This document shows positions 43,301 to 52,264 of a stretch of DNA of 63,619 nucleotides, piece by piece. Below the pieces are notes generated by a model. The model saw nothing but the letters and a program-made list of their open reading frames with translations, searched no databases and was not told where the DNA came from. Numbering within the stretch: the first letter of the stretch is position 1; every line of letters begins with the position of its first letter. The position numbers and the translations under genes were made by a program. Source of the stretch: Actinacidiphila glaucinigra (GTDB lineage Bacteria; Actinomycetota; Actinomycetes; Streptomycetales; Streptomycetaceae); assembly GCF_900188405.1 (NCBI RefSeq), contig NZ_FZOF01000018.1, forward strand, positions 1 through 63,619, given 5' to 3'.

Positions 43301-44484
43301 GTGCGGCCCTTCCACGCGGCCCCGCGGCCCCGGGCGTGCTGCACGGCCGAGTCGACCGTCATCAGCAGATAGAGGACCGCCGTGAACGGCAGCAGCAGCG
43401 CAGGCCAGGGCGGCTGCCGGTAGTAGCGGAGCATCGGCAGGTAGGTGCCGCACATCAGGGCCCACGCCGCCGCGCCCGCCGCGCACAGCCACCGGTCGCC
43501 GGCGAGCGCCCCGCCGATCGCGGCGAGCGGCGGGACCACGTACACGAGCAGCAGGCCGAGCACCGTGCCGGCCAGCAGCACCGCGCTGTGCCGCAGCTGC
43601 GCGTACGCGCTGCGCGACACCATCCGCCACAGCTCGGCCAGGCCCGGGTAGGGGCGGACGCTGTCGACCTCGTCGGCCAGGCCCAGCCAGATCCGCCCGC
43701 CCGCGCGCTGGACGGCCCGGGCCAGCGCCACGTCGTCGATCACCGCGTGCCGGATCGCGTCGGGCACCCTCGCGCGCTCCACCGCCGAGCGGCGGATCAG
43801 CACGCACCCGCCGGCGGCCGCGGCGGTCCTGGCGCGCGGCCGGTTCACCCGGCGGAACGGGTAGAGCTGCGCGAAGAAGTAGACGAAGGCGGGGACGATC
43901 AGCCGCTCCCAGGTGGTGGCGACCCGCAGCCGGGCCATCTGCGACACCATGTCCAGACCGGCGCCCTCAGCCGCGGCGACCAAGTGGCGCAACGAGTCCG
44001 GGCCGTGTGCGATGTCGGCGTCCGTCAGCAGCAGGAACTCCGGGCCGCCGGACGAGGTGGCCACCTCGATGCCGTGCCGCACCGCCCACAGCTTCCCTGT
44101 CCAGCCCTCCGGGACGGGCCCCGGCGAGACCACGCGCAGCGGCAGCCCGTCCGCCCGGTCCGCCAGCCCGCGGGCCAGTTCCCCGGTGCCGTCGCTGCTG
44201 CCGTCGTCCACCAGGACGACCTCGGCGCGTCCCGGGTAGCGCTGCGCCAGGACGCTCGGCAGGCTCCGCGGCAGCACCTGCGCCTCGTCCCGCGCCGGGA
44301 CGACCACCGCCACGTCCGGCCACTCCCGCGGCTCCGCCGCGACGGCCGGCAGCCGCACGTCCGTCCGCCAGAACAGTCCCTGCGCCAGCAGCAGCCACAC
44401 CCACGCCAGCAACGACACCACGGTCACCCACGTCAGCCACGTCACCCGGGCAGTCTGCCGCCGAGGCCCTCCCGCGTGCGTCAT
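43264..44484 (-). CDS. Membrane family 2 glycosyltransferase
   Basis: 406 residues from the ATG at 44484; the GTG at 44445 just before span 1 is an alternative. Span 1 (about residues 14-37) precedes a GT-A domain: VAVVVPARDEAQVLPRSLPS, VLVDDGSSDGTGELAR, then DxD-type LLTDADIAHGPDS and the acceptor motif. Four C-terminal spans follow (about 290-385), as in hopanoid/carotenoid-type HpnB or CrtQ-like glycosyltransferases. It resembles HpnB-like enzymes acting on membrane lipids. Convergent overlap with the GT4 gene suggests two related but separately transcribed enzymes. Confidence 0.9.
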   Translation of the reverse strand: MTHAGGPRRQTARVTWLTWVTVVSLLAWVWLLLAQGLFWRTDVRLPAVAAEPREWPDVAVVVPARDEAQVLPRSLPSVLAQRYPGRAEVVLVDDGSSDGTGELARGLADRADGLPLRVVSPGPVPEGWTGKLWAVRHGIEVATSSGGPEFLLLTDADIAHGPDSLRHLVAAAEGAGLDMVSQMARLRVATTWERLIVPAFVYFFAQLYPFRRVNRPRARTAAAAGGCVLIRRSAVERARVPDAIRHAVIDDVALARAVQRAGGRIWLGLADEVDSVRPYPGLAELWRMVSRSAYAQLRHSAVLLAGTVLGLLLVYVVPPLAAIGGALAGDRWLCAAGAAAWALMCGTYLPMLRYYRQPPWPALLLPFTAVLYLLMTVDSAVQHARGRGAAWKGRTYARPRPDDASA

Positions 44485-44541
44485 TTCCCCCGGTTCGGCC
44501 GCAGGGCGGGCCGACGATCGCATCGCGTAAGGTTGTGCCCC

Positions 44542-45330
44542 GTGAAGATCGCGCTGATGGACTCCGGTATCGGCCTGCTCGCCGCGGCCGCCGCCATCCG
44601 CCGGCTGCGGCCCGACGCGGACCTGGTGCTCTCCTCCGACCCCGACGGCATGCCCTGGGGCCCGCGCACGCCCGAGGACGTCACCGCGCACGCCCTGGCC
44701 TGCGCCCTCGCCGCCGCGGAGCACCGTCCGCAGGCGCTGATCGTGGCCTGCAACACCGCCACCGTGCACGCGCTGCCCGCACTGCGCGCGGCCCTGGAAC
44801 CCGCCGTCCCGGTCATCGGCACCGTCCCGGCGATCAAGCCGGCCGCCGCCGGGGCCCGCAAGGTGGCGATCTGGGCGACCCCGGCGACCACGGGCAGCCC
44901 CTACCAGCGCGGACTGATCGAGGACTTCGGCAACGGCGCCGAGATCACCGAGGTGCCCTGCCCCGGCCTCGCCGACGCCGTCGACCGGGCCGACGAGGCC
45001 GCGACCGCCGGCGCGGTCGCCGCCGCGGCCGCGCTCACGCCCTCCGACGTCGAGGCGGTCGTCCTCGGCTGCACCCACTACGAGCTGGTCGCCGACCGCA
45101 TCCGGGCCGCGCTGGCCGCCCCCGCGCTGCTGTACGGCTCGGCCGACGCCGTCGCCGCCCAGACGCTCCGCCGGATCGGCGCAGAGCCGCGGCCGGACGC
45201 CGCACCCACCGGGAGCCTCGCGGTGATCCTCAGCGGCCGGGCGGGCACCGTCACGCCCGAGGCCCTGGCCTACGCCGAGGGCCGTTCCCTCGGCGCCGCC
45301 GCCGCTCCCGCGGCGGCCGAGGCGTGCTGA
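44542..45330 (+). CDS. Aspartate/glutamate-racemase-family protein
   Basis: 262 residues, GTG start. Racemase signature DSGIG at Asp7-Ser8 and the two catalytic cysteines, Cys70 in ACNTATVHA and Cys177 in GCTHYEL, both present and in the normal context of MurI. The sequence is, however, shorter and more Ala-rich than the main MurI, so this may be a second glutamate racemase or a related amino-acid racemase. TAAGGT (44528-44533) ends 8 nt before the start. Cytoplasmic. Confidence 0.88.
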   Translation: MKIALMDSGIGLLAAAAAIRRLRPDADLVLSSDPDGMPWGPRTPEDVTAHALACALAAAEHRPQALIVACNTATVHALPALRAALEPAVPVIGTVPAIKPAAAGARKVAIWATPATTGSPYQRGLIEDFGNGAEITEVPCPGLADAVDRADEAATAGAVAAAAALTPSDVEAVVLGCTHYELVADRIRAALAAPALLYGSADAVAAQTLRRIGAEPRPDAAPTGSLAVILSGRAGTVTPEALAYAEGRSLGAAAAPAAAEAC

Positions 45331-45445
45331 CCCGCACCGCGATCCACGCCACACGCCCCCCGGGCCCCGGCGCGCCGGTCCGTCTCGGCGCGTATCCCCC
45401 CGTGCAACGGTGCCAATACGCCGTGGGATGAGTAGGCTGCGCACT

Positions 45446-45973
45446 ATGACGGACGCGCAGCGTGACGACGCGCGTACATCCCAGGTGTGGACAGGCCACG
45501 CGAGCAACCGGTTCCAGTGGCTCCTCGCAGCCGCGGGGGCGGCCTGCATGGCGCTCGGCATCGAGCTCGCCGTGACCTCGCCCTACACCTCGGGCACAGT
45601 GCCGCTGGTCATGTCGGTGGTGGGCTGCATCGCGGCGGGGCTGCTGGTGCTGTTCGGAACCCTCGCGTTCACGCACGTGCGCGTGAACGTGGACCGAGAC
45701 GGGCTCCAGGTGCGCTGCGGCCACATCGGCGTGCCCCGCCGCCGGATCCGGTGGGAGGAGATCAACGACGCCCACCTCGCCCCCGTCGTCAGCCCCCGCC
45801 ACTGGGGCGGCTGGGGCTACCGCTGGCGGCCCGAGCAGGGCACCGCGGTCGTGGTCCGCCGCGGGCCGGGTGTCGTGCTCGACCTCGGCAACGGCCGGCA
45901 CTTCACCGTCACCGTGGACGACGCCGAGGGCGCCGTCCAGGCCATCCGCAGCCGGCTGGGCCTGCTCCCGTAG
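45446..45973 (+). CDS. Small membrane protein with PH-like domain
   Basis: 175 residues from the ATG at 45446, fixed by TAGGCT ending 7 nt upstream (leaderless). Two spans (about residues 25-46 and 53-76) are followed by a beta-rich PH-like domain: FTHVRVNVDRDGLQVRCGHI, IRWEEINDAHLAPV, WGYRWRPEQGTAVVV and LDLGNGRHFTVTVDDAEG. Resembles the DUF3093/PH-like membrane proteins of actinomycetes. Function unknown. Confidence 0.85.
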   Translation: MTDAQRDDARTSQVWTGHASNRFQWLLAAAGAACMALGIELAVTSPYTSGTVPLVMSVVGCIAAGLLVLFGTLAFTHVRVNVDRDGLQVRCGHIGVPRRRIRWEEINDAHLAPVVSPRHWGGWGYRWRPEQGTAVVVRRGPGVVLDLGNGRHFTVTVDDAEGAVQAIRSRLGLLP

Positions 45974-46020
45974 CCCGACAGGGCCAGGGCGCAGGCCCCG
46001 TACGGCCGGCGCGCGGTCAC

Positions 46021-48360
46021 TCACGACCAGCGCGCCGTCACCCTCCCGGTTCCCGCGGCGCACGCCAGGAGCACGCCCAGCGCCGTGCGCTCGGCCGACA
46101 CGGCGCCCTCGACCCCGTCCGTGACGTCCGCGCCGACGAGCAGCACGCTCCACGGCGCGGGCGGCGGGCGCTCGCCCAGGGCCTCGACCGTGACCGTGTC
46201 ACCCGTACGGCCCACGCGGAAGACGGCGGCCGTCGAGCCGTCCGGAGCGGGCACGGCGGTGACCGTCGCGCCGCCGTCGGCCGGGGCGTGCACCCGCAGG
46301 GTGACCCCGTCCGCCCAGTCGTACTCCGGTGCCTCCTCGAAGGCGCCGAAGGGCACCACCGAGCCGGGTCTGGCCAGCAGCGGGAGCGTGTCGAAGCCGT
46401 GCGTCTCGCGCCGCCAGCCCGGGCCCTGCACGCGCTCGCCGGTCAGCAGGTGCGTCCAGGTGCCGGCCGGGACGTAGTACTCGACCTCGCCGTCCGCGCT
46501 GAGGACCGGGGCGACCAGCACGTCGTCGCCGAGCATGTACTGCCGGTCGAGGTGGTGGCAGGCCGGGTCGTCGGGGAACTCCAGCACCATCGCCCGCATC
46601 ATCGGCGTGCCCTCGTCACGGGCCTGCGACGCCGCCCGGAACAGGTACGGCATGAGGCGGTTCTTCAGCCGGGTGAAGTCGCGGGTGACGGTGACCGCCT
46701 CCTCCCCGAACTCCCACGGCACGCGGTAGGACTTGCTGCCGTGCAGCCGGCTGTGCGAGGACAGCAGTCCGAACTGCACCCAGCGCTTGAACAGCGCCGG
46801 GTCCGGCGTCCCCTCGAAGCCGCCGATGTCGTGGCTCCAGAAGCCGAAGCCCGACAGCCCGAGCGACAGACCGCCGCGCAGGCTGTCCGCCATCGCCGTG
46901 AACGTCGACTCGCAGTCGCCGCCCCAGTGCACCGGGAACTGCTGCCCGCCCGCGGTCGCCGAGCGGGCGAAGAGCACCGCCTCGCCCTCGCCGCGCTCCT
47001 CGCGCAGCAGGTCGAAGACGACCTGGTTGTAGAGCTGCGCGTAGTAGTTGTGCATCCGCTCCGGGTCGGAGCCGTCGTGCCACACCACGTCGACCGGGAT
47101 GCGCTCGCCGAAGTCGGTCTTGAAGACGTCGACGCCTTGCCGCAGCAGCGCGCGCAGCTTCTCCGCGTACCAGGCGCGGGCGGCGGGGTTGGTGAAGTCC
47201 ACCAGCGCCATCCCCGGCTGCCACAGGTCCCACTGCCACACGTCGCCGTTCGGCCGCATGACGAGGAAGCCCTCGCGCATGCCCTCGGCGAAGAGCGCCG
47301 ACTTCTGCGCGATGTACGGGTTGATCCAGGCGGAGACGCGCAGCCCGCGCTCCTTGAGCCGGGCGAGCATGCCCTCGGGGTCGGGGAAGACCTCCGCGTC
47401 CCAGGTGAAGTCGCTCCACTGGTACTCGCGCATCCAGAAGCAGTCGAAGTGGAAGACGCTCAGCGGGATCCCGCGGTCCGCCATCCCCTGCACGAAGTGG
47501 CTGACGGTCGCCTCGTCGTAGGAGGTGGTGAAGGAGGTCGACAGCCACAGGCCGAACGACCAGGCCGGCGGCAGCGCGGGCCGGCCGGTGAGGGCCGTGT
47601 AGCGGGCCAGGATCTCCTTCGGGGTGGACCCGTGGACGACGAAGTACTCCAGCGACTGGTCCTCGACGCTGAACTGCACCTGGTCGACCACCTCCGAGCC
47701 GACCTCGTACGAGACCTTGCCGGGGTGGTTGACGAAGACGCCGTAGCCGCGGTTGGTGAGGTGGAAGGGGACGTTCTTGTAGGCCTGCTCGCTGATCGTG
47801 CCGCCGTCCGCCTGCCAGATGTCCACGGTCTGGCCGTTCTTCACGAACGGGGTGAAGCGCTCGCCGAGCCCGTACACCAGTTCGCCGACGCCGAGCGACA
47901 GCTGGGCCACCATGAAGTGCCGGTCGTCCGCGTCGGTGGCGAAGCCCGTGCCGCGGGCGCCGGCCGAGGTGAGGGTGCGGCCGTCCGCCGTGAAGTCCAG
48001 CCGCCACGGGGCGGAGGTGTCGACGCGCAGCGTCAGTCCGCCCGAGGCCAGCTCGAGCACCGAGCCGTCGCGGGAGGTCTTGCCGCCGCCGCCGTCCGTG
48101 GCGCCCGGCAGGCCGAACTCCGGGCCGCGGCGGGCCTTCCCGGCGTGGTGGGTGGTGCGCACCCCGATCACGCCCTCGGCGGGGGACCAGCACTCCACCG
48201 TCAGCAGCGGGCTGTTGAGCGTGTCGCCGCGGCGGTGCACCGGCTTCACCGGGGCGTGCAGGACGATCCGGTCGTCCGCGACCGAGGCGTCGGCGACGGA
48301 GGTCGCGTACTTCGCCGTGACGCCCGGGCGCATCATCCAGAAGCCGTCGGTGAACTTCAC
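46021..48360 (-). CDS. yicI: GH31 alpha-xylosidase, YicI type
   Basis: 779 residues, GTG start overlapping the GH1 stop by 4 nt. The catalytic nucleophile is Asp416 (FKTDFGE) and the acid/base Asp482 (WGGDCEST), the same numbers as in E. coli YicI. The residues that give YicI its xylose specificity, Phe277, Cys307, Phe308, Trp345 and Lys414, are all present at the same positions (STSFTTS, FHFDCFW, SAWINPY). It therefore should release alpha-xylose from xyloglucan oligosaccharides or isoprimeverose. Intracellular. With the GH1 beta-glucosidase upstream it can dismantle an imported xyloglucan unit. Confidence 0.95.
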   Translation of the reverse strand: MKFTDGFWMMRPGVTAKYATSVADASVADDRIVLHAPVKPVHRRGDTLNSPLLTVECWSPAEGVIGVRTTHHAGKARRGPEFGLPGATDGGGGKTSRDGSVLELASGGLTLRVDTSAPWRLDFTADGRTLTSAGARGTGFATDADDRHFMVAQLSLGVGELVYGLGERFTPFVKNGQTVDIWQADGGTISEQAYKNVPFHLTNRGYGVFVNHPGKVSYEVGSEVVDQVQFSVEDQSLEYFVVHGSTPKEILARYTALTGRPALPPAWSFGLWLSTSFTTSYDEATVSHFVQGMADRGIPLSVFHFDCFWMREYQWSDFTWDAEVFPDPEGMLARLKERGLRVSAWINPYIAQKSALFAEGMREGFLVMRPNGDVWQWDLWQPGMALVDFTNPAARAWYAEKLRALLRQGVDVFKTDFGERIPVDVVWHDGSDPERMHNYYAQLYNQVVFDLLREERGEGEAVLFARSATAGGQQFPVHWGGDCESTFTAMADSLRGGLSLGLSGFGFWSHDIGGFEGTPDPALFKRWVQFGLLSSHSRLHGSKSYRVPWEFGEEAVTVTRDFTRLKNRLMPYLFRAASQARDEGTPMMRAMVLEFPDDPACHHLDRQYMLGDDVLVAPVLSADGEVEYYVPAGTWTHLLTGERVQGPGWRRETHGFDTLPLLARPGSVVPFGAFEEAPEYDWADGVTLRVHAPADGGATVTAVPAPDGSTAAVFRVGRTGDTVTVEALGERPPPAPWSVLLVGADVTDGVEGAVSAERTALGVLLACAAGTGRVTARWS

Positions 48361-49754
48361 GACTGGTCCTGCCGTCCCGCCCGGTGGGCGCCGATCAGGT
48401 CGCGGTACCAGCCGTAACTGGCCTTGGGCGTGCGCTTGGCGTCGTTGTCGTAGTCGACGTGGACGATGCCGAAGCGCTGGCCGTAGCCGCGGGCCCACTC
48501 GAAGTTGTCCAGCAGCGACCAGACGTAGTAGCCGCGCACGTCCATGCCCGCGTCCATCGCGGCGAGGAGCGCGTGGAGGTGGTCGCGCAGGTAGGACACG
48601 CGGTCGGCGTCGTCGACGCGGCCGTCGGGGGAGACGACGTCGGCCTCGGCCGAGCCGTTCTCCGTGATGAAGGCCGGCGGCAGCGAGGGGTAGCGTTCCT
48701 TGAGGTCGAGCAGCAGCGCCGTGAAGGACTCCGGGACGACGGGCCAGCCCATGGTGGTGTGCCGCGTCCCGTACGGGTCGGTCTCGCGCACGCCGATGTC
48801 GACGGCGGTACGCAGGGCCGGCTCGGGCTCGCGGTGCGGGGCGTCGACGACGGTGAGGGGGCGGTAGAAGTTGAGGCCCACGAAGTCCAGCGGCGCCCCG
48901 ATGACCTCCAGGTCGCCCTCGCGGCGGTACGAGCCGTCGGCGAGCGCGCCCCACGTCTCGGCCTCGCCCGTGGGGTAGCGGCCGGCGAACAGCGGCTCGG
49001 TCCATGTGTCGTTGTGCAGCGTCTCGGCCCGGCGCAGCGCGGCCAGGTCCGCGGCGGAGTCGCTCGCGGCCTCGATGCGGTCGAGGTTGAGGGTGATGCC
49101 GACCTCGCGGGCGCCCGCCTCGCGCAGGGCGCGCACGGCCAGGCCGTGGGCGAGCAGCAGGTGGTGGGCGGCGGCCAGCGCGCCGGTGCCCTCCTGGGCG
49201 CCGGGGGCGTGCCGGCCCTCGGCGTAGCCGACGAAGGCCGAGCAGTACGGCTCGTTGAGGGTGATCCAGCGCTCCACGCGGTCCCCGAGCCGCTCGGCCA
49301 CGGCGGCCGTGTACTCGGCGAAGGCCTCGGCCGTCGCGCGGTTGCGCCAGCCGCCCTCGTCCTCCAGGGCCTGCGGGAGGTCCCAGTGGTAGAGCGTCAC
49401 GGCGGGGGAGATGCCCGCGGCGAGCAGGTCGTCGGTGAGGCGGTCGTAGAAGTCCAGGCCCTTGCCGTTGACGGCGCCGCGGCCCTGCGGGACGACACGC
49501 GGCCAGGAGACGGAGAAGCGGTAGGAGTCGACGCCCAGGTCGGTGAGGAGGCGGACGTCCTCGGCGTGGCGGTGGTAGTGGTCGCAGGCCACGTCACCGG
49601 TGGCGCCCTCGGCGGTGCGGCCCGGGGTGTGGCTGAAGGTGTCCCAGATGGACGGCCCGCGGCCGTCCTCGTCGTGGGCACCCTCGATCTGGTAGGCGGC
49701 GGTGGCGGCACCGAAGCGGAAACCGGGAGGGAAGACCGGGAAATCGGTGGACAT
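48357..49754 (-). CDS. GH1 beta-glucosidase
   Basis: 465 residues, ATG start. Acid/base Glu168 in TLNEPY and nucleophile Glu365 in ITENGS, both canonical for family GH1, with the usual FRFGAATAAYQIEGA start and a WSLLDNFEWARGY C-terminal motif. No signal peptide: it acts on imported beta-glucosides such as cellobiose or xyloglucan pieces. It overlaps the GH31 gene by 4 nt and follows a LacI gene, so the three probably form one operon. No sugar ABC transporter is visible next to them. Confidence 0.96.
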   Translation of the reverse strand: MSTDFPVFPPGFRFGAATAAYQIEGAHDEDGRGPSIWDTFSHTPGRTAEGATGDVACDHYHRHAEDVRLLTDLGVDSYRFSVSWPRVVPQGRGAVNGKGLDFYDRLTDDLLAAGISPAVTLYHWDLPQALEDEGGWRNRATAEAFAEYTAAVAERLGDRVERWITLNEPYCSAFVGYAEGRHAPGAQEGTGALAAAHHLLLAHGLAVRALREAGAREVGITLNLDRIEAASDSAADLAALRRAETLHNDTWTEPLFAGRYPTGEAETWGALADGSYRREGDLEVIGAPLDFVGLNFYRPLTVVDAPHREPEPALRTAVDIGVRETDPYGTRHTTMGWPVVPESFTALLLDLKERYPSLPPAFITENGSAEADVVSPDGRVDDADRVSYLRDHLHALLAAMDAGMDVRGYYVWSLLDNFEWARGYGQRFGIVHVDYDNDAKRTPKASYGWYRDLIGAHRAGRQDQS

Positions 49755-49853
49755 GGGGGTGTGCTCCCTGGGCTCGGGTGGATTGCGGTCGGTCGGGTGG
49801 GAACGGAGAGCGGAGAACGGCGGATGTAGAACGGCGGCCGGACGGCGCCGGGT

Positions 49854-50891
49854 TCAGGCGTTCGCCGCGCGTGGGCCGGGCGGGGCGATCCGCGGGCCCG
49901 GCACGAACGCCGGGGGGATCAGCAGGTGCCCGGGCGGGGTGGGGGACGTGCCCTGTGTGCGGGTGGCGATGGCCTCCGCGGCGAGTCGTGTCACCGCGGC
50001 GGACATCTCCGGGACGGGCAGTTCGACGCGCGGCAGGTCCTGGCCCCCCAGGTCGTCGGGCAGGTTGCCGACCGCCACGACCGCGAGGTCCTCGGGCACC
50101 CGCAGCCCCTCGGCCGCCACGGCGGCGAGGATGTGCGGGAGCGCGGCGACGTGCTGCACCACCAGTGCGGTGGGCGGGCGTTCCCCGTGCAGCAGCGTGC
50201 CGATGCGGCGGGCCAGCCGCGCCATGTCCCCGGTCGACTGGTGCACGCGCACGTCGGCACCGGTCTCCGGCGCCGCGCGGCGGGCACCGGCCAGGCCCCG
50301 GATCGCGTAGCCGCGCTGCGCCTGGATCTCGCGCTCGGTGGTGGCCAGGTACGCGATGTCCCGGTGGCCGGCGGCGGCGAGTTCGCGGACGGCGAGGGTG
50401 GCGGCCGCCTCCCAGTCCAGGTCCGTCCACGGCAGCGCGGCGTCGTCGGCGGAGCGTCCCAGCAGCGCGGCGGGGAAGCCGAGTTCGAGCATGGCCGCGA
50501 TGCGCGGGTCGTCCATCTCGACGGCCATCAGGATGGCGGCGTCCGCCTGGCCGCTGCGTGCGATGCGGCGCAGTCCCGGCACGCCCTCCTGCGCGGTCAT
50601 GAGCAGGACGTCGTACCCGTGGGCGCGGGCTGCGTCGCTGATCTCGATCGCGAAGCGCCCGTCGACCGCCCGGTAGCCGCCCGCCACGCGGGGGAGCGCG
50701 AGCGCCAGCACGTTGGTGCGCGTGCTGCGCAGGGTGCGGGCGCTGGCGCGCGGGTGGTAGCCGAGCTCGTCGATCGCCTGCTGCACGGTGCGGCGGGTGT
50801 CCTCGGAGATCTTGCGGGAGCCGCTCAAGACGTACGACACGGTGCTGGGCGCGACCCCGGCGCGCTGGGCGACGTCCTTGATGGTGGTCAT
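49854..50891 (-). CDS. LacI-family regulator of the GH1/GH31 operon
   Basis: 345 residues from the ATG at 50891 with AAGGAG upstream; an upstream in-frame codon would run into the operator. LacI helix-turn-helix TIKDVAQRAGVAPSTVSYVL (residues 3-22) with hinge SARTLRSTRT, then a periplasmic-binding-like sensor domain. Two tandem GAATCGATTC palindromes upstream are its likely binding sites, giving autoregulation and control of the downstream glycosidases. The inducer is probably a xyloglucan- or cello-oligosaccharide. Confidence 0.92.
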   Translation of the reverse strand: MTTIKDVAQRAGVAPSTVSYVLSGSRKISEDTRRTVQQAIDELGYHPRASARTLRSTRTNVLALALPRVAGGYRAVDGRFAIEISDAARAHGYDVLLMTAQEGVPGLRRIARSGQADAAILMAVEMDDPRIAAMLELGFPAALLGRSADDAALPWTDLDWEAAATLAVRELAAAGHRDIAYLATTEREIQAQRGYAIRGLAGARRAAPETGADVRVHQSTGDMARLARRIGTLLHGERPPTALVVQHVAALPHILAAVAAEGLRVPEDLAVVAVGNLPDDLGGQDLPRVELPVPEMSAAVTRLAAEAIATRTQGTSPTPPGHLLIPPAFVPGPRIAPPGPRAANA

Positions 50892-50913
50892 GCGGCTCCT
50901 TCGCGGCCCCTGT

Positions 50914-50952
50914 ACCGGTACCGGTTGTCGAATCGATTCGTCGAATCGATTC
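50914..50952. promoter_or_regulatory. Tandem LacI operators before the GH1/GH31 operon
   Basis: GTCGAATCGATTC occurs twice in tandem (50927-50939 and 50940-50952); each copy contains the perfect palindrome GAATCGATTC. Next to them lies a 12-bp perfect palindrome, ACCGGTACCGGT (50914-50925), nearer the LacI start. Confidence 0.8.
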
Positions 50953-51039
50953 ACCACTACGGTGCACGATGCTACGTCGGCGCCCCGGGGTGAGGCAATG
51001 GGCCCCTGTCGCCCGTGGGGCGGCGGGGCGGGCCAGCGC

Positions 51040-52107
51040 TCATGGGTCCGCGCCGTGGTCCGGGGGAGCGCTGAGCGGGCGGGAGGTGGCGAGCCCGGCG
51101 AGGAGGCCGGCGCCGGCGGTGACGACGGGGTAGCTGAGGACGTGGTCGACGGCTGACTGCATGGCGAGGCCGGTCAGCGCGGCCGCGGCCGTCAGGACGA
51201 CCGGGGTCGGGCGCGGGGAGCGCTGGAGGGCCCAGAGCAGCCAGACACAGCAGGCGGCGAGCAAGGCGACGCCCGGCACGCCCTGCTCCGCCGCCAGTTG
51301 CAGGGGCGCGGACTGCGGGGTGCCCGCGCCGGTCGCCGACGGCGCCGTTCCCGCGCCCGCCTCGGTGAAGCGGCCCGGGCCGATCCCGCGTACGGGATGC
51401 TCCCGGGCGGTCTCCAGGGCGTCGCTCCACAGCCGGACCCGGGCCGGGGTGAGCTGCCCGGACAGCGAGGCCGACAGGCCGGGCGGCAGCGCGTCGACGG
51501 CGACCGCGCACGTGCCGCCGACCGCCACGACGAGGGCAAGGGCCAGGCCCGCGAGACCGAGCGCGCGGCGCGTGCGGTCGGCGGCGAGGGAGCACAGGAC
51601 CACCCCGAGGCACGCGGCGAAGCCCGCCGCGGAGCCGACGGCGAGCGCGAACCCGGCCGCGGTGGCGCCGAGCAGGCGCAGGCCCACCCGGAGCGGGCGT
51701 GACCGCGCGGCCCAGGCGGCGCAGCAGGCGGCGCCGGTGGCGAGCACCATGAGCGCGGCGTCGGCGTTCGCGTACCCGAGCGGCGGGGTGTCCGGGCCTC
51801 CGGACAGCCGGCCGGGCAGGGCGATCACCAGGACGACCACGGTGAGGGCGGCCACGGCGGGGACGCCAACCGGCCGCAGGGCGCCGCCGATGCGACCGGC
51901 CGCGTATCCGGCGGCGACCGCGAGGACGGCCAGGAGCACCCCTTCCGGGCGGGCCGGGCGGCCCGCCGCGGCGACCAGCGACCACACCGCGCAGCCGGCG
52001 AGGACCAGCGCGCCGACGGCGTCCGTCCATCCGGAGCGCGGGCGCTCCGCCTGGCCGCCCGCGGCAATCCCGGCGCCCGGCCGCGCGCCACCGGTTCGCG
52101 TGTCCAT
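51040..52107 (-). CDS. O-antigen-ligase/polymerase-like membrane protein
   Basis: 355 residues with about nine hydrophobic spans. The large loop before the C-terminal spans carries LWSDALETAREHPVRGIGPGRF, the typical Wzy_C/WaaL segment (R/Q-rich, GxGPGxF), used by O-antigen ligases and polymerases that transfer sugars from undecaprenyl-PP carriers. Streptomyces has no O-antigen, so a cell-wall glycan or exopolysaccharide role is likely. Start at 52107 (GTG-ATG pair); a strong hairpin covers the expected ribosome-site region. Confidence 0.82.
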   Translation of the reverse strand: MDTRTGGARPGAGIAAGGQAERPRSGWTDAVGALVLAGCAVWSLVAAAGRPARPEGVLLAVLAVAAGYAAGRIGGALRPVGVPAVAALTVVVLVIALPGRLSGGPDTPPLGYANADAALMVLATGAACCAAWAARSRPLRVGLRLLGATAAGFALAVGSAAGFAACLGVVLCSLAADRTRRALGLAGLALALVVAVGGTCAVAVDALPPGLSASLSGQLTPARVRLWSDALETAREHPVRGIGPGRFTEAGAGTAPSATGAGTPQSAPLQLAAEQGVPGVALLAACCVWLLWALQRSPRPTPVVLTAAAALTGLAMQSAVDHVLSYPVVTAGAGLLAGLATSRPLSAPPDHGADP

Positions 52108-52120
52108 CACCCGCACCCCC

Positions 52121-52154
52121 TGACCCCCGGGGAACCCCCCGACCCCGGGGGTCA
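52121..52154. repeat. Perfect 12-bp inverted repeat just upstream of the O-antigen-ligase-like gene
   Basis: TGACCCCCGGGG (52121-52132) and CCCCGGGGGTCA (52143-52154) with a 10-nt loop. On the minus strand it ends 10 nt before the GTG/ATG start, so in mRNA it would form a very stable 5' hairpin next to the ribosome site; it could also be an operator. Confidence 0.75.
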
Positions 52155-52264
52155 CCGTAACCGCTGGGGCCTTCGGATGTGGAGGTCCGGTGCGCGAACG
52201 GCAAGTGCCGCGATCGCGGGCGTGATCCACGGGAGGGCACGGCCGAGGACGTAGGCTCGGGGGC

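Noticed and set aside
46021..48360. Reading the GH31 gene as a plain alpha-glucosidase
   Set aside because: The xylose-specific residues of YicI are all present at matching positions, which makes alpha-xylosidase the better call.
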